Positions 9,539 to 20,253 of a DNA stretch of 64,000 nucleotides are shown piece by piece. This DNA comes from Actinomyces mediterranea (GTDB taxonomy: Bacteria; Actinomycetota; Actinomycetes; Actinomycetales; Actinomycetaceae). The stretch covers positions 434,001-498,000 of the forward strand of contig NZ_FTPB01000004.1 in NCBI RefSeq assembly GCF_900155595.1, read 5' to 3'. A program made the translations under genes and the position numbers. Every line of letters begins with the position of its first letter. The stretch's first letter is position 1. Under the pieces are notes generated by a model. The model was given only the letters and a program-made list of their open reading frames with translations. It was not told where the DNA came from and searched no databases.

Positions 9539-12500
9539 CTGGCCACCGCCCGCTTCGCATCCCACTCTTGGAGGGGGCGAACCCTGTACGGGCCGCGCAG
9601 GAGGACGTCGATCGCCTGGACCGCCGCGTTGAAGGCCTGCAGGGTCGTGATGATAGTCTTGTCCTGCGAGGTCGCCGCCGTGCGGATCTGATACCCGTCG
9701 TGGCGATTCGACGACTTCTGCGGAGTATTGACAATGATGTCGATGAGCCCGTCGTTGATGAGGTCCACGACGGTGGGCTCCCCATCAGGGCCCCGACCCT
9801 CGGAGGACTTGCGCACGACCTGCGCCTCGATACCGTTGCGGCGCAGCACCGACGCGGTACCCGCAGTCGCCATGATGTGGAAGCCGAGTTCCGCCATGCG
9901 CGCCGCCGGGAAGACGATCGCCCTCTTATCGGAGTCCGCAATGGAGATGAAAACATTCCCCTCGGTCGGCAGATCGCCGAAAGCGGCGGACTGGGACTTG
10001 GCGAAGGCGGTCGGGAAATCACGATCGATGCCCATGACCTCGCCAGTCGAGCGCATCTCGGGTCCCAGAATCGTATCGATAATGGAGCCGTCGGCACGCC
10101 TGAACCTGCGGAAGGGCAGGACCGCCTCCTTCACGGAGATCGCTCCACCGTCGGAGATGACGCGCGCGTCGTGCGCGGGCAGCACGTGGGCGGCGCGCAG
10201 GGACTCGATACTCTCCCCCACCTGGATGAGCGCCGCGGCCTTCGCAAGCGCCACCCCTGTCGCCTTCGAGGCGAAGGGCACGGTGCGCGATGCCCTCGGA
10301 TTCGCCTCGATGACGTAGAGGGTGTCGGACAGGAGCGCGAATTGGATATTGATGAGGCCCCGGACCCCGATGCCCTTGGCAATCGCCTCGGTCGAAGCGG
10401 TAATCCGCTCGACTTCGCGGACCGACAGCGTCATCGGGGGCAGCACACACGCCGAATCCCCGGAGTGGATGCCCGCCTCTTCAATGTGCTCCATGATGGC
10501 GCCCATGAACAGTTCGGTGCCGTCGTAGAGGGCGTCGACGTCGATTTCAATGGCGGCGTCAAGGAAGCGATCGATGAGGAGCGGGCCTCGCTCGAAGAGC
10601 GCGTCGAGATCGTCCCTATCGAGGTAGGAGGCGAGACCCTCGGAATCGTTGATAATCTCCATTCCGCGGCCGCCGAGCACGAAGCTCGGGCGGACGAGGA
10701 CGGGGAAGCCGACGGCGGCCGCCACCTCGTGGACCTGTGTCGGTGAATGCGCGACATCATGAGCCGGTGAGGGACAATCCGCGTCGGCGAGTACCTTCCC
10801 GAATTCTTCGCGGTCCTCCGCCAACTCGATTGACTTCGGGCCGGTGCCCAGGATCGGGACGCCCGCGGCTTGGAGCTCATCCGCGAGTGACAGCGGCGTC
10901 TGGCCTCCGAGTTGGACGATGACGCCCTTGACGGGGCCCGCAGCGCATTCGGCGCGGTAGATCTCGAGTGCGTCCTCCAGTGTCAGCGGCTCGAAGTACA
11001 GTCGATCCGAGATGTCGTAGTCGGTGGACACTGTCTCGGGGTTGCAGTTGATCATGATCGTTTCGAAATGATCGCGCAGCGCCATCGTCGCATGGACGCA
11101 CGAGTAGTCGAATTCGATTCCCTGACCGATGCGGTTGGGACCGGCGCCCAGGATGATGACCGCTTCGCGTTCGCGCGGGGCGACCTCGTTCTCGACGTCG
11201 TAGGTTGAGTAAAGGTAGGGCGTCTTCGCAGCGAATTCCGCCGAACAGGTGTCGACGGTCTTGAAGACCGGATGGATTTCGAAAGCACCGCGCACCTCGC
11301 GCACCGTCGTCTCCGACAGGTAGCGGATGTCGGCGATCTGCCGGTCGGAGAAGCCGTGACGCTTGGCCTCCATGAGGACATCGCGCCCCAGTGCCGGAGC
11401 CTCGGCGATACGGGTCGCGACCTCGTCGAGGAGGAGCATCTGGTCGAGGAACCACGGGTCGATACTCGTCGCCTCAAAGAGTTCCTCGAGTGATGCGCCG
11501 CCGCGGATCGCCTGCTGCACTTGGACGAATCGTCCCTCGGAGGGCGTCTTCGCGGCCTCGATGAGGTCGCGCGTCTCCTCGGGAGTGGGAACGGGACCGG
11601 TCCAGTGGAATTGCACTCCGCCCTTGTCGATGGAGCGCAGCGCCTTTTGGAGGGCCTCCGTGTAGTTGCGTCCGATCGCCATTGCCTCGCCGACGGCCTT
11701 CATCGAAGTCGTCAGTGTCGGGTCCGCCTGCGGGAACTTCTCGAAGGTGAAGCGCGGAACTTTCACCACGACATAGTCGAGGGTTGGCTCGAAGGATGCG
11801 GGTGTCGAACCCGTGATGTCGTTGGGGATCTCGTCGAGGGTGTATCCGGTGGCGAGGCGCGCCGCGATCTTCGCGATCGGGAAGCCCGTCGCCTTCGACG
11901 CGAGGGCCGAGGAGCGTGAGACGCGGGGATTCATCTCAATGACGATGACCCGTCCGGTCTCGGGGTGGACGGCGAATTGGATATTGCAGCCGCCCGTGTC
12001 CACGCCAACTTCGCGGATGACGGCGATGCCGATGTCGCGCAGGCGTTGAAGCTCCCGATCGGTCAGGGTGAGCGCCGGGGCGACGGTCACCGAGTCGCCG
12101 GTGTGGACACCCACCGGGTCGACATTCTCGATCGAGCACACGACGACGACGTTATCGGCCTTGTCGCGCATGAGTTCGAGCTCGTATTCCTTCCATCCGA
12201 GGATCGACTCCTCGAGGAGGACCTCATTCGTGATGGAAGCGGCCAGGCCCTGACTCGCGATCCTCTCGAGGTCTTCGGGGGTGTAGGCAAAACCGGAGCC
12301 CAGCCCGCCCATGGTGAAGGAGGGGCGTACGACGAGGGGGTAGCCGAGCTCGGCGGCCGCAGTGTGGCACTCCTCAATGCTGTGGGCGATGAAGGAGCGC
12401 GCGACCTGCGCGCCACAGCGCTCAACGACCTCTTTGAATTCGTCGCGGTCCTCACCCGCACGAATCGCATCGATCGATGCTCCGATGAGTTCGACGCCGT

Positions 12501-12831
12501 ATTCGTCGAGGATGCCGCGCTCAGCCAGGGCGACCGCCGTATTGAGCGCGGTCTGGCCGCCCAGCGTCGGCAGGATCGCGTCGGGGCGCTCCTTGGCGAT
12601 GATGGAGGCAACGACATCGGGGGTAATCGGCTCGACGTATGTGGCGTCGGCGAACTCCGGGTCGGTCATGATCGTCGCGGGGTTCGAGTTGACGAGGATG
12701 ACCCTCAGACCCTCCTCTTTGAGGACGCGGCAGGCCTGGGTGCCGGAATAGTCGAATTCGCATGCCTGTCCGATGACAATCGGACCGGATCCAATGACGA
12801 GGACCGATGACAGGTCGTTCCGTCTCGGCAT
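9535..12831 (-). CDS. carB: Carbamoyl-phosphate synthase large subunit
   Basis: The 1098-residue subunit makes carbamoyl phosphate from bicarbonate, ATP and ammonia delivered by CarA, feeding pyrimidines and arginine. The two tandem ATP-grasp halves are visible, each opening with a synthetase loop ([20 protein letters not shown], and about residue 560 [19 protein letters not shown]). The C-terminal allosteric MGS-like domain ends the chain. Its ATG and the carA TGA share one base. Long open frames on the opposite strand here are shadows of its codon bias. Confidence 0.98.
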   Translation of the reverse strand: MPRRNDLSSVLVIGSGPIVIGQACEFDYSGTQACRVLKEEGLRVILVNSNPATIMTDPEFADATYVEPITPDVVASIIAKERPDAILPTLGGQTALNTAVALAERGILDEYGVELIGASIDAIRAGEDRDEFKEVVERCGAQVARSFIAHSIEECHTAAAELGYPLVVRPSFTMGGLGSGFAYTPEDLERIASQGLAASITNEVLLEESILGWKEYELELMRDKADNVVVVCSIENVDPVGVHTGDSVTVAPALTLTDRELQRLRDIGIAVIREVGVDTGGCNIQFAVHPETGRVIVIEMNPRVSRSSALASKATGFPIAKIAARLATGYTLDEIPNDITGSTPASFEPTLDYVVVKVPRFTFEKFPQADPTLTTSMKAVGEAMAIGRNYTEALQKALRSIDKGGVQFHWTGPVPTPEETRDLIEAAKTPSEGRFVQVQQAIRGGASLEELFEATSIDPWFLDQMLLLDEVATRIAEAPALGRDVLMEAKRHGFSDRQIADIRYLSETTVREVRGAFEIHPVFKTVDTCSAEFAAKTPYLYSTYDVENEVAPREREAVIILGAGPNRIGQGIEFDYSCVHATMALRDHFETIMINCNPETVSTDYDISDRLYFEPLTLEDALEIYRAECAAGPVKGVIVQLGGQTPLSLADELQAAGVPILGTGPKSIELAEDREEFGKVLADADCPSPAHDVAHSPTQVHEVAAAVGFPVLVRPSFVLGGRGMEIINDSEGLASYLDRDDLDALFERGPLLIDRFLDAAIEIDVDALYDGTELFMGAIMEHIEEAGIHSGDSACVLPPMTLSVREVERITASTEAIAKGIGVRGLINIQFALLSDTLYVIEANPRASRTVPFASKATGVALAKAAALIQVGESIESLRAAHVLPAHDARVISDGGAISVKEAVLPFRRFRRADGSIIDTILGPEMRSTGEVMGIDRDFPTAFAKSQSAAFGDLPTEGNVFISIADSDKRAIVFPAARMAELGFHIMATAGTASVLRRNGIEAQVVRKSSEGRGPDGEPTVVDLINDGLIDIIVNTPQKSSNRHDGYQIRTAATSQDKTIITTLQAFNAAVQAIDVLLRGPYRVRPLQEWDAKRAVAR

Positions 12832-14012
12832 CAGTTCTCCTTCTTCACAGCGAGCATCATGGCGAGGAAACGGTCGAAGATGTGTTCGCCGTCATGAGGG
12901 CCCGCTGCTGCTTCGGGGTGGTATTGGACGGAGAATGCGGGGATGTCGAGAGCCTGCAGCCCTTCGACAACGCCGTCATTGAGTCCGATATGACTGACGG
13001 CGATCCGCCCGTAACGACCAGAGTCGTAGGGGGCGATCGACGGCTCCCCGATGGGGGCGTCGACCGCAAAGCCATGATTATGCGAGGTGATCTCGACGTG
13101 TCCCGTCGCCAGGTCCTTAACCGGTTGGTTGACGCCGCGATGACCGAAATCGAGTTTGTAGGTGCCGTATCCCAGCGCCCGCCCGAAGAGCTGATGCCCG
13201 AAGCAGATCCCGAAATAGGGGATGCCCGCATCGAGGACTGCGCGCAGCACAGCGATCTCGTGCTCAGCGGCGGCAGGATCGCCGGGTCCGTTGGAGAAGA
13301 ACACCCCATCGGGTTCAAGTGCCTGGATATCGGCGAAGGTTACGTTTTGCGGCACCACGTGGACGTCAATTCCCCGGGCGGCGAGCTGTTCGGGCGTGCG
13401 GGATTTAATGCCCAAGTCGACTGCGACAATGCGTGCGATTGGCTCTGCGCCCTCATCGAGCCCCTCGGCGGGAATCACATAGGAGTGCGGGGTGGACACC
13501 TCCCGGGCGAGGGCGGCTCCACTCATCGACGGTTGATCGACGACTATCCGAATGAGGGCGTCGCGGACTTGCTCGCCGAGGTGCTCCGCACCTGCCGGAA
13601 GAGCATCTCCGGAGAAGATACCGGCGCGCATCGCCCCGAAGGAACGGATGTGGCGAGTGATGGCGCGGGTATCAACATCGCAGATACCGATAATGCCCTG
13701 GTCGATGAGTTCGTCCTCGAGTTCACGCCGGGCTCTCCAATTGGAGGCCCGCCTGGCGGGGTCTCGGACCGCGAAGCCCGCGACCCAGATCTTCGAGGAC
13801 TCGGTATCCTCGTCGTTGACGCCGGTGTTGCCGACGTGGGGCGCCGTCATGACGACGATCTGGCGGTGGTACGACGGGTCGGTGAGGGTCTCCTGATAGC
13901 CCGTCATGGCGGTCGAGAAGACGATCTCGCCGAGGGTGCGCCCCCTTGTGCCCCAGGCGCGCCCTTGGAATACTGTGCCGTCCTCGAGAACGAGTAGAGC
14001 AACATCTGACAT
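12831..14012 (-). CDS. carA: Carbamoyl-phosphate synthase small subunit (glutamine amidotransferase)
   Basis: The 393-residue subunit hydrolyses glutamine and channels ammonia to CarB. The class I glutaminase triad is present: Cys in [16 protein letters not shown], and His-x-Glu in [14 protein letters not shown] near the C-terminus. The start ATG at 14010-14012 ([20 protein letters not shown]) fits the family and follows the pyrC stop directly; the longer frame upstream lies in pyrC. Its stop overlaps carB. Confidence 0.97.
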   Translation of the reverse strand: MSDVALLVLEDGTVFQGRAWGTRGRTLGEIVFSTAMTGYQETLTDPSYHRQIVVMTAPHVGNTGVNDEDTESSKIWVAGFAVRDPARRASNWRARRELEDELIDQGIIGICDVDTRAITRHIRSFGAMRAGIFSGDALPAGAEHLGEQVRDALIRIVVDQPSMSGAALAREVSTPHSYVIPAEGLDEGAEPIARIVAVDLGIKSRTPEQLAARGIDVHVVPQNVTFADIQALEPDGVFFSNGPGDPAAAEHEIAVLRAVLDAGIPYFGICFGHQLFGRALGYGTYKLDFGHRGVNQPVKDLATGHVEITSHNHGFAVDAPIGEPSIAPYDSGRYGRIAVSHIGLNDGVVEGLQALDIPAFSVQYHPEAAAGPHDGEHIFDRFLAMMLAVKKEN

Positions 14013-14013
14013 G

Positions 14014-15336
14014 TCAGCGGTCTTCCTTCGCAATCGGCAGGCCATCGCGGACGGTCGTCTCGCCCCGGTAGAAGGTGAAGAGGACCTGCCCGGGCAGTTC
14101 CATGCCCTTATAAGGTGAATTCGTTGAGCGGGTCCATTGGACGGCTGGGTCGATGACGCGGCGCACGCTCGGGTCGACGAGTGCGATGTTGGCGGGCGCC
14201 CCGACCGTCAGCCCCTGCCCCTGTGCGGCGACGCGCCCGATCCTCGCGGGTGTGGTGGACAATACGCGCGCAATATCCGCCCACGTCATCCTGCCGGTGT
14301 TGACCATCGTCTCAATGAGGATGGGAAGTGATGTCTCCAGCCCCGTCATACCGAATGCGCCGGCCTGCCATTCGCAGTCCTTGTCCTCGAGGGGGTGCGG
14401 GGCGTGGTCCGTGCCGACGGCGTCGATCGTTCCATCGGCGAGTCCCTCACGGACGGCATCCACATCCTCGCGGGTCCTCAGCGGAGGGTTGACTTTGAAC
14501 AGCGGATCATAGGAGGAGGCGAGGTCCTCCGTGAGGAAAAGGTGGTGCGGTGTTGCCTCCGCGGTCACGTCCACGCCCATGCGCTTGCCCCAGCGGATGA
14601 GCTCTACGGAGCCCGCAGTGGACAGGTGGCAGACGTGCAGGCGCGATCCGACATGCTTGGCCAGGAGGATGTCGCGCGCGATGATTGCCTCTTCGGCCAC
14701 TGCCGGCCACCCCGCCAGGCCGAGTTCGCCCGACAGTGGGGACTCGTTCATCTGGGCGCCCTCGGTGAGCAGCGGGTCCTGGGAGTGCTGTGCGACCACT
14801 CCCCCGAAGGTCTTGACGTATTCGAGGGCGCGGCGCATGAGGACCGGGTCGGAGACGCACATGCCGTCGTCGGAGAAGACCCGCACTTGGGAGCGGGCAT
14901 TCGCCATCGCGCTCATGGCGGATAGGTGTGTGCCCTTGAGCCCATCGGTGACGGCGCCGACGGGGCGGACCTCCACCCATCCGCATTCGCGTCCGATCTC
15001 CCACACCTGGTCGACGACCGATGCGGTGTCGGCGACTGGGGTGGTGTTCGCCATCGCGTGGACTGCGGTGTATCCGCCGACGGCGGCCGCGCGCGTACCC
15101 GTTTCAATGGTCTCCGCGTCCTCGCGTCCCGGTTCGCGCAGGTGAGTGTGGATATCGACGAGGCCGGGCAGTGCGATAAGCCCGTCGGCATCGATGACAT
15201 CGGCGCCTGTTGCGCCTGATCGCGCCTCGTCGCCGATGGCGACGATCGTGGACCCTTTGATGAGGATATCGGCGCGGCCCTCACCGAGGATGTCTGCGGA
15301 TGCGATGAGCGTGGTGCGCTCGGTTGTTTCAGTCAC
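14014..15336 (-). CDS. pyrC: Dihydroorotase (class I)
   Basis: The 440-residue zinc amidohydrolase cyclises N-carbamoyl-aspartate to dihydroorotate. It shows the metal-binding [20 protein letters not shown], the FSDDGMCV segment and [14 protein letters not shown] set the start at GTG 15334-15336 ([10 protein letters not shown]). It is preceded by GGAAGGAAG at good spacing and overlaps the pyrB stop by eight bases. The upstream ATG-initiated frame would run about 37 codons into pyrB and is unlikely. Confidence 0.95.
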   Translation of the reverse strand: MTETTERTTLIASADILGEGRADILIKGSTIVAIGDEARSGATGADVIDADGLIALPGLVDIHTHLREPGREDAETIETGTRAAAVGGYTAVHAMANTTPVADTASVVDQVWEIGRECGWVEVRPVGAVTDGLKGTHLSAMSAMANARSQVRVFSDDGMCVSDPVLMRRALEYVKTFGGVVAQHSQDPLLTEGAQMNESPLSGELGLAGWPAVAEEAIIARDILLAKHVGSRLHVCHLSTAGSVELIRWGKRMGVDVTAEATPHHLFLTEDLASSYDPLFKVNPPLRTREDVDAVREGLADGTIDAVGTDHAPHPLEDKDCEWQAGAFGMTGLETSLPILIETMVNTGRMTWADIARVLSTTPARIGRVAAQGQGLTVGAPANIALVDPSVRRVIDPAVQWTRSTNSPYKGMELPGQVLFTFYRGETTVRDGLPIAKEDR

Positions 15337-16330
15337 GGGGGCTTCCTTCCGGTGCGAGCAGGAGGTAGAGGGCTGCCATTCGAACGCAGACGCCGTTGGA
15401 CACCTGTTCAACGACGACGGAGTGCGGCGAGTCTGCGGCTTCGGCACTGATCTCGAGGCCGCGGTTCATCGGCCCGGGATGCATGACGAGGCAGTCGTCA
15501 GGCAGGGATTCAAAGCGCTGGCGGTGCAATCCGTATGCCGTGTGGTACTCGCCGGGCGAGGGGAAGAATCCGCCTCCGGCGGCGCTCATGCGCTCGCGCT
15601 GGACGCGCAGCATCATCACCGCGTCGGGCTCTTGGGCGATCGCGCGGTCGAGGTCGTAGTCGATGTCGCACGTCCAGTTCTCGATCCCCACCGGTAAGAG
15701 GGTCGGCGGTGCGACGAGGGTGACCTTCGCGCCCAAAAGGGTAAGCAGATCAACATTGGAGCGCGCGACCCGCGAATGCAGGACGTCTCCGACGATGACG
15801 ACCCTCGCGCCGCTCAGGTCGGTTCCCGGTGCGAGCGGTTCGACGCCCGGGTCGGCAGGGTTGCGCTTGAAGTGTCGCCGAAGGGTCATCGCATCGAGGA
15901 GGGCCTGGGTGGGGTGCTGGTGGGTGCCGTCGCCCGCATTGAGGACGGGCAGGTTCATCCATCCGGCGTGAGCGAGCCTGTGGGCGGCGCCCGATGAGGA
16001 GTGGCGCACGACGACGGCGTCCGCCCCCATCGCCTGCAGGGTGAGGGCGGTGTCCTTGAGGGACTCCCCCTTGGAAACGGATGAGCCCCTCGCGGAGAAG
16101 TTGATGACATCGGCGCTCAGGCGCTTGGCCGCTGCCTCGAAGGAGAGCCTGGTGCGCGTTGAATCCTCGAAGAAGAGGTTGACGACGGTCCGCCCGTGCA
16201 ATGTGGGAAGCTTCTTCACCCTGCGGGATTGGGTGGCCGCCATCTGCTCGGCGGTGTCGAGTAGTTGAATCGCCTCGCGGTATTCGAGGTCGCGGATGGA
16301 GATGAGGTGGTCGAGGCTCATGTCAGTCAT
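15329..16330 (-). CDS. pyrB: Aspartate carbamoyltransferase catalytic subunit
   Basis: The 333-residue enzyme condenses carbamoyl phosphate and aspartate. The carbamoyl-phosphate-binding motif [13 protein letters not shown] (around residues 53-65) and the [12 protein letters not shown] segment identify it as an ATCase. No regulatory subunit pyrI is nearby, consistent with actinobacteria. Two in-frame starts exist, ATG at 16330 and ATG at 16321; both are compatible with overlap of pyrR, and I kept the longer one. Confidence 0.96.
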   Translation of the reverse strand: MTDMSLDHLISIRDLEYREAIQLLDTAEQMAATQSRRVKKLPTLHGRTVVNLFFEDSTRTRLSFEAAAKRLSADVINFSARGSSVSKGESLKDTALTLQAMGADAVVVRHSSSGAAHRLAHAGWMNLPVLNAGDGTHQHPTQALLDAMTLRRHFKRNPADPGVEPLAPGTDLSGARVVIVGDVLHSRVARSNVDLLTLLGAKVTLVAPPTLLPVGIENWTCDIDYDLDRAIAQEPDAVMMLRVQRERMSAAGGGFFPSPGEYHTAYGLHRQRFESLPDDCLVMHPGPMNRGLEISAEAADSPHSVVVEQVSNGVCVRMAALYLLLAPEGSPRD

Positions 16331-16892
16331 TCCTTCCCAGCAGGACGCCGTCGCGGCCGTCGGTCTCTTCGAGCAAGATCGTCACAGTCTCGCTGCGCGA
16401 CGTCGGAAGGTTCTTGCCGACGTAGTCGGGGCGGATCGGCAATTCCCGGTGGCCGCGGTCGACGAGGACGGCGAGCTGGACGGCCTGCGGGCGCCCGATT
16501 CTGGATAAGGCGTCGAGAGCGGCTTTAATGGTGCGCCCGGTGTAGAGGACATCGTCGACGAGGACGATCGTGCGCGAGTCGACTCCAGCCGGGGGAATCA
16601 CCGTCTCGTGCGGGGTTCGCAGAGGATGTCTGCCCAGATCATCGCGGAACATCGTCGTGTCGATGATGGCGAGGTCCGAGTCGGGGCCGCCCACTTGCCT
16701 GATCTTGTCGACGAGTCTGCGCGCCAGGATCGCGCCGCGCGTCGGGATGCCCGCAATGACGAGGTCTTCTCCACCCGAATTGCGTTCGATGATCTCGAAG
16801 GCTATTCGCGTGAGGGAGCGGGCGATATCGTCGCCACCTAGGACCTCTCTGCCCCGTCGGGCCCGTTCGATGGCTGAATGCACTGATCCCAT
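16323..16892 (-). CDS. pyrR: Bifunctional pyr operon regulator / uracil phosphoribosyltransferase
   Basis: PyrR binds the pyr mRNA leader when UMP is high and also has weak uracil phosphoribosyltransferase activity. The 189-residue protein has the PRPP-binding motif [20 protein letters not shown] and the conserved [13 protein letters not shown] segment. It is the first gene of the pyr operon. A PyrR-binding RNA motif lies over its own ribosome-binding site (see 16899-16926), so autoregulation together with downstream pyr genes is likely. The start ATG at 16890-16892 has GGAAGGAG seven bases upstream. Confidence 0.95.
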   Translation of the reverse strand: MGSVHSAIERARRGREVLGGDDIARSLTRIAFEIIERNSGGEDLVIAGIPTRGAILARRLVDKIRQVGGPDSDLAIIDTTMFRDDLGRHPLRTPHETVIPPAGVDSRTIVLVDDVLYTGRTIKAALDALSRIGRPQAVQLAVLVDRGHRELPIRPDYVGKNLPTSRSETVTILLEETDGRDGVLLGRND

Positions 16893-16898
16893 GAGGAT

Positions 16899-16926
16899 CT
16901 CCTTCCCCGCCTCTCCGGACGGTCAT
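16899..16926 (-). promoter_or_regulatory. PyrR-binding leader motif overlapping the pyrR Shine-Dalgarno
   Basis: On the coding strand the leader reads GACCGTCCGGAGAGGCGG immediately before GGAAGGAG and the pyrR ATG. The stretch GTCCGGAGAGGC matches the known PyrR recognition loop (consensus around UCCNGAGAGGCU). Because it abuts the ribosome-binding site and no terminator/antiterminator pair is visible, translational repression, as described for mycobacteria, is the likely mode. Confidence 0.75.
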
Positions 16927-17041
16927 TAAAGGAATGCTTCCGCGCTCAAGGGTACACGTGCCCGAGACCCCGTCCGACCATTCATCCACACGACGGAATA
17001 GTGCGCCTCATCACCCCGATGCGGCGCGTTGACGCGAACCG

Positions 17042-17107
17042 GCCCGGCTCCGCTCTCGCCTCCCGCCGGGCTGGAGAAACAGCTGGAGGGAAGGAGCGGA
17101 ACCGGGC
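17042..17107 (-). terminator. Long hairpin between the transketolase genes and pyrR
   Basis: The arms GCCCGGCTCCGCTC (17042-17055) and GAGCGGAACCGGGC (17094-17107) pair over 14 positions with one G-U wobble, enclosing a further CTGGAG-rich region. It lies just beyond the stop of the split transketolase (17126) and upstream of pyrR. No T-run follows on either strand, so it is either a T-less actinobacterial terminator or an RNA-stability element. Confidence 0.5.
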
Positions 17108-17125
17108 TGGAGGCTCGATTTCTTG

Positions 17126-18073
17126 TCAGGCGAACAGTTCGCGCGAGGCAGCGACGATGCCGTCGACGGTGATGCCGTTCATCTCGAGGAGATCCTGGTA
17201 GGGGGCGGACTGGCCGAACTGGTCCCGGATGCCGATCTGGCGCACGAGGGCGCCGCCCTTGGCGGCCACCTCCTGCGACACCGCGGCGCCCAGGCCGGTC
17301 AGGATGGTGTGATCCTCGACAGTGACGATGCGGCCGATCGTAATGCAGGTGTCGACCTCGTCGACGTCGAGCGGCTTGATCGTGTGCATGTCGACGACGC
17401 GCACCGACATGCCTTCGTTTTCGAGGATCTGAGCGGCTTCGAGCGCGAGGCGCACGGTGTCGCCGTTGGCGATGATCGCGACGTCGCCGCCCTCGTTGAG
17501 GACCTTCGCCTTGCCGATCTCGAACTCCTCGTCGGGACCGTAGATCGCGGGCATCGCATCGCGGGTAAAGCGCAGGAACATCGGTCCGACCCAGTCGGCT
17601 GCGGCGCGGACGAGCTTCTTCGTCGCATTCGCGTCCGCGGGCATGACGACGGTCATTCCCGGCAGGCCGCGCATCGTGCCCATGTCCTCGATGGCCTGGT
17701 GGGATCCGCCGTCGTTGCCGGGGGTGAGTCCGCCGTGGGAGCAGGCGATCTTCACATTGAGTTTGGGGTAGCAGATCGATTGGCGGATCTGCTCGCCCAT
17801 ACGCAGGGATCCGAAGACCGCGTAGGTGACGACGAAGGGGATCTTGCCGGTGGTGGCGAGGCCCGCTGCGACGCCCGCACCGTTCTGCTCGGCGATGCCG
17901 ACGTTGACGTGCTGGTCGGGAAGCTCCTTGGAGAACCTCGTGGTACCGCACGACTTCGCGATATCGCAGTCGACGACGAAGATCTCGGGGCGTTCCTTGC
18001 CCAGCTCGACCATCTCTTCGCCGAAGGCCGCGCGGGTGGGGGTCTTGTCGTCGTAGTTGGGGAAGTACTTCAT
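17126..18073 (-). CDS. Transketolase, C-terminal subunit (pyrimidine-binding and C-terminal domains)
   Basis: The 315-residue polypeptide carries the second half of a split transketolase. It would pair with the upstream subunit to form a ThDP enzyme that transfers two-carbon ketol units. The pyrimidine-binding domain contains HVNVGIAEQNGAGVAAGLA, with the catalytic Glu of the family, and SHGGLTPGNDGGSHQAIEDM; the C-terminal transketolase domain follows. Its ATG (18071-18073) overlaps the upstream stop as ATGA, so the halves are translationally coupled in a 1:1 arrangement. It lies at the end of the TRAP/SDR operon, suggesting a dedicated catabolic rather than housekeeping role. Confidence 0.9.
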   Translation of the reverse strand: MKYFPNYDDKTPTRAAFGEEMVELGKERPEIFVVDCDIAKSCGTTRFSKELPDQHVNVGIAEQNGAGVAAGLATTGKIPFVVTYAVFGSLRMGEQIRQSICYPKLNVKIACSHGGLTPGNDGGSHQAIEDMGTMRGLPGMTVVMPADANATKKLVRAAADWVGPMFLRFTRDAMPAIYGPDEEFEIGKAKVLNEGGDVAIIANGDTVRLALEAAQILENEGMSVRVVDMHTIKPLDVDEVDTCITIGRIVTVEDHTILTGLGAAVSQEVAAKGGALVRQIGIRDQFGQSAPYQDLLEMNGITVDGIVAASRELFA

Positions 18074-18909
18074 CGGTCGAGTCCCTTCTCGAGTTCTTCC
18101 ATCGCCTGCTCGTACTGTTCGGTATTGGGAGCAGCCCCGTGCCATCCGGCGACGTCCTCCATGTAGGAGACGCCCTTGCCCTTGATGGTTTTGAGAACGA
18201 GGCCCTTGGGCTTGCCGTTCTTCATCTCGCGGAAGCGATCGAAGGCGTCGGAGATCGCCTGCATGTCGTGGCCGTCGATCTCGACCGCGTCGTAGCCGAA
18301 TGCTTCGAGCTTCTCAACGAAGTCGAGGTTCGGGCTCACCTCGTCGCAGTGGCCGTCGATCTGGAGGTTGTTGTCATCAATGATGACGGTGAAGTTGTCG
18401 AGCTTGTAGGTGTGGGCGCACTGGATGGCCTCCCAGACCTGACCCTCTTGGGTCTCGCCATCGCCGACGAGGGTGTAGACCCGCGAATCGCGTCCGTCGC
18501 GCTTGACGCCGATGGCCATGCCGACGGCGGTCGAAATGCCCTGTCCGAGGGATCCGGTGGAGATCTCAATGCCCGGGCACTTCTTCGAATCGGGGTGCCC
18601 CTGGAAGGGCGACCCCTTCTTGCGCAGCGTGTGGATCGTGTCCATCGGGACGAAACCGGTGATGGCGAGGGCGGCATAAACGATCGGGGCGACGTGTCCC
18701 TTCGACAGGACGAAGCGATCGCGATCCTCCCACTTGGGGTTCGACGGGTCGAATCGCATTTCGCGGAAGTAGAGGTTGGCCACGACGTCCGCCGCGGAGA
18801 GTGAACCGCCGGGGTGGCCGGACTGTGCCTCGTAGATCATTTGGACCGCTGTCTTGCGGAGCTGCTTGGCGCGCTCCTTGAGTTCTTCAGTGGTAACGCT
18901 TTGCACCAT
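18070..18909 (-). CDS. Transketolase, N-terminal ThDP-binding subunit
   Basis: The 279-residue subunit binds the thiamine diphosphate pyrophosphate. It has SGHPGGSLSAADVVANLYF near residue 30, LSKGHVAPIVYAALA, and the ThDP/Mg motif GDGETQEGQVWEAIQCAH followed by IIDDNNLQIDG. Such split transketolases occur in carbohydrate and polyol catabolic clusters (for example the apulose-type enzymes) as well as in unassigned operons. It follows dctM after 63 bases in the same direction. The true acceptor and donor cannot be deduced from the sequence. Confidence 0.92.
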   Translation of the reverse strand: MVQSVTTEELKERAKQLRKTAVQMIYEAQSGHPGGSLSAADVVANLYFREMRFDPSNPKWEDRDRFVLSKGHVAPIVYAALAITGFVPMDTIHTLRKKGSPFQGHPDSKKCPGIEISTGSLGQGISTAVGMAIGVKRDGRDSRVYTLVGDGETQEGQVWEAIQCAHTYKLDNFTVIIDDNNLQIDGHCDEVSPNLDFVEKLEAFGYDAVEIDGHDMQAISDAFDRFREMKNGKPKGLVLKTIKGKGVSYMEDVAGWHGAAPNTEQYEQAMEELEKGLDR

Positions 18910-18972
18910 GGTGGGTTTCGCTTCTTCCGTATAGTGTGTGAGTCGGGATAGTGAGGTGGGTCGGGGTGCGAG

Positions 18973-20253
18973 TCAGCCCCCGGACGGGATCATGAGAAGA
19001 GAGGGAAGATAGGCGACGGTAAGGACGAATGCGATGATGAGGGCGTAGAACAAGAGCAGTTCCCTCGTTACCTTGTTGATTCCCACGCGTCCGATACCGG
19101 CTGAGATGTAGAGCGTTGTCCCGACCGGCGGGGTGTATAGGCCCATGGCGAGGGTGCAGACCATGAGGATGCCAAGGTGGATGGTATTCATGCCGATCGC
19201 CGATGCCAGGGGCATGAGAACCGGAGTGAGCAGCAGGATGGCGGGCGCCATATCGAGGAACATGCCTGTGATGATCAGGATGAACACGATGAACAACACG
19301 ATGAGGTAGTAGTTCTCCGTCGTGGACAGCAGTGCAGTGGCGAGTTTCTGCGGGGCCTCTTGGATGGTGAGCAGCCAGGACAGTGCTGCGGAGAACATGA
19401 TGAGCACCATGACGACTGCAGTCGATGCTGCCGACTCCGCCATCGACCTCTTAAAGGACTTCCACGTCAAATCGCGGTACATGGTGACGCGAATGAGGAT
19501 CGCGTACACCGCGGCGAGCACCGACACCTCGGTAACCGTCGCCGTTCCCGTGAAGAGGAAGACTCGGATGAGGACGACGGGAATGAGGATAGCTGGTGTT
19601 GCGATGAGCAAGTCGATGAGGAGCTTCTTAAGGGTCAGTTTGGCGCGGACCCGGGGATAGTTGTGTTTCCAGGCGATGAACCAGCAAGCGAACATGAGAC
19701 AGACCGCCATGACGATGCCGGGAACGAGGCCCGCGTTGAAGACTGCGGCGACTGATGCACCAGAGGCCGCCGAGAAGAGGATCATCGGAATCGACGGCGG
19801 GATAATGACGCCGAGCACCGAGGATGATGCGTTAACCGCTGCCGCGTACTGCGCGGGGTAGCCGAGCTTCTTCGTCCACGGGATCATGACCTTGCCCAGG
19901 CCGGTTGCGTCGGCGACGGCTGAACCGGAGACGCCTGCGAACACCGCGTTGGTGAGGACCGACGTCATGCCGACGCCTCCGCGGAAGCGCCCGACGAGTC
20001 GTGTCGCCAGACCGATCACCTGTGCGCCGAGTTTGCCCGAGAAGAGCAGGTCGGCGGTCAGAATGAAGAAGGGGATGGCGAGCATCGAGTAGTCGGTTGC
20101 GCCTGCGAAAGACTGCTGGGCGAGGGCTTCCATCGGCAGCGAGCCGATGGCGAAGAGACCGACGATGGTACCTGCAATGACCGAGAAGGCGACCGGGACT
20201 CCGAGGAGGAGGAGTCCGACGAAGACAATGATGGCGAGTGCGACCTCAAACAC
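18973..20253 (-). CDS. dctM: TRAP transporter large permease (DctM family)
   Basis: The 426-residue membrane protein is the large subunit of a tripartite ATP-independent periplasmic transporter, which uses an ion gradient to import a ligand delivered by DctP. It is hydrophobic throughout, with about twelve membrane segments, beginning MFEVALAIIVFVGLLLLGVP. Conserved DctM features include GVSGSAVADATGLGKVMIP and GAASGASVAAVFN-like glycine/alanine loops. Its start overlaps dctQ by eight bases. Confidence 0.95.
   Translation of the reverse strand: MFEVALAIIVFVGLLLLGVPVAFSVIAGTIVGLFAIGSLPMEALAQQSFAGATDYSMLAIPFFILTADLLFSGKLGAQVIGLATRLVGRFRGGVGMTSVLTNAVFAGVSGSAVADATGLGKVMIPWTKKLGYPAQYAAAVNASSSVLGVIIPPSIPMILFSAASGASVAAVFNAGLVPGIVMAVCLMFACWFIAWKHNYPRVRAKLTLKKLLIDLLIATPAILIPVVLIRVFLFTGTATVTEVSVLAAVYAILIRVTMYRDLTWKSFKRSMAESAASTAVVMVLIMFSAALSWLLTIQEAPQKLATALLSTTENYYLIVLFIVFILIITGMFLDMAPAILLLTPVLMPLASAIGMNTIHLGILMVCTLAMGLYTPPVGTTLYISAGIGRVGINKVTRELLLFYALIIAFVLTVAYLPSLLMIPSGG

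Noticed and set aside
9502-10746. Long plus-strand ORF (414 codons) opposite carB
   Set aside because: It is antisense to the strongly conserved carB, has biased arginine/glycine-rich composition and no motifs; it is a shadow ORF of high-GC DNA.
12807-13997. Plus-strand ORF opposite carA
   Set aside because: Same shadow pattern; carA on the minus strand is complete and conserved.
17042-17107. Hairpin as a riboswitch for pyrR
   Set aside because: It lies 150 bases upstream of the pyrR start and does not resemble a known aptamer; the PyrR motif sits at the Shine-Dalgarno instead.
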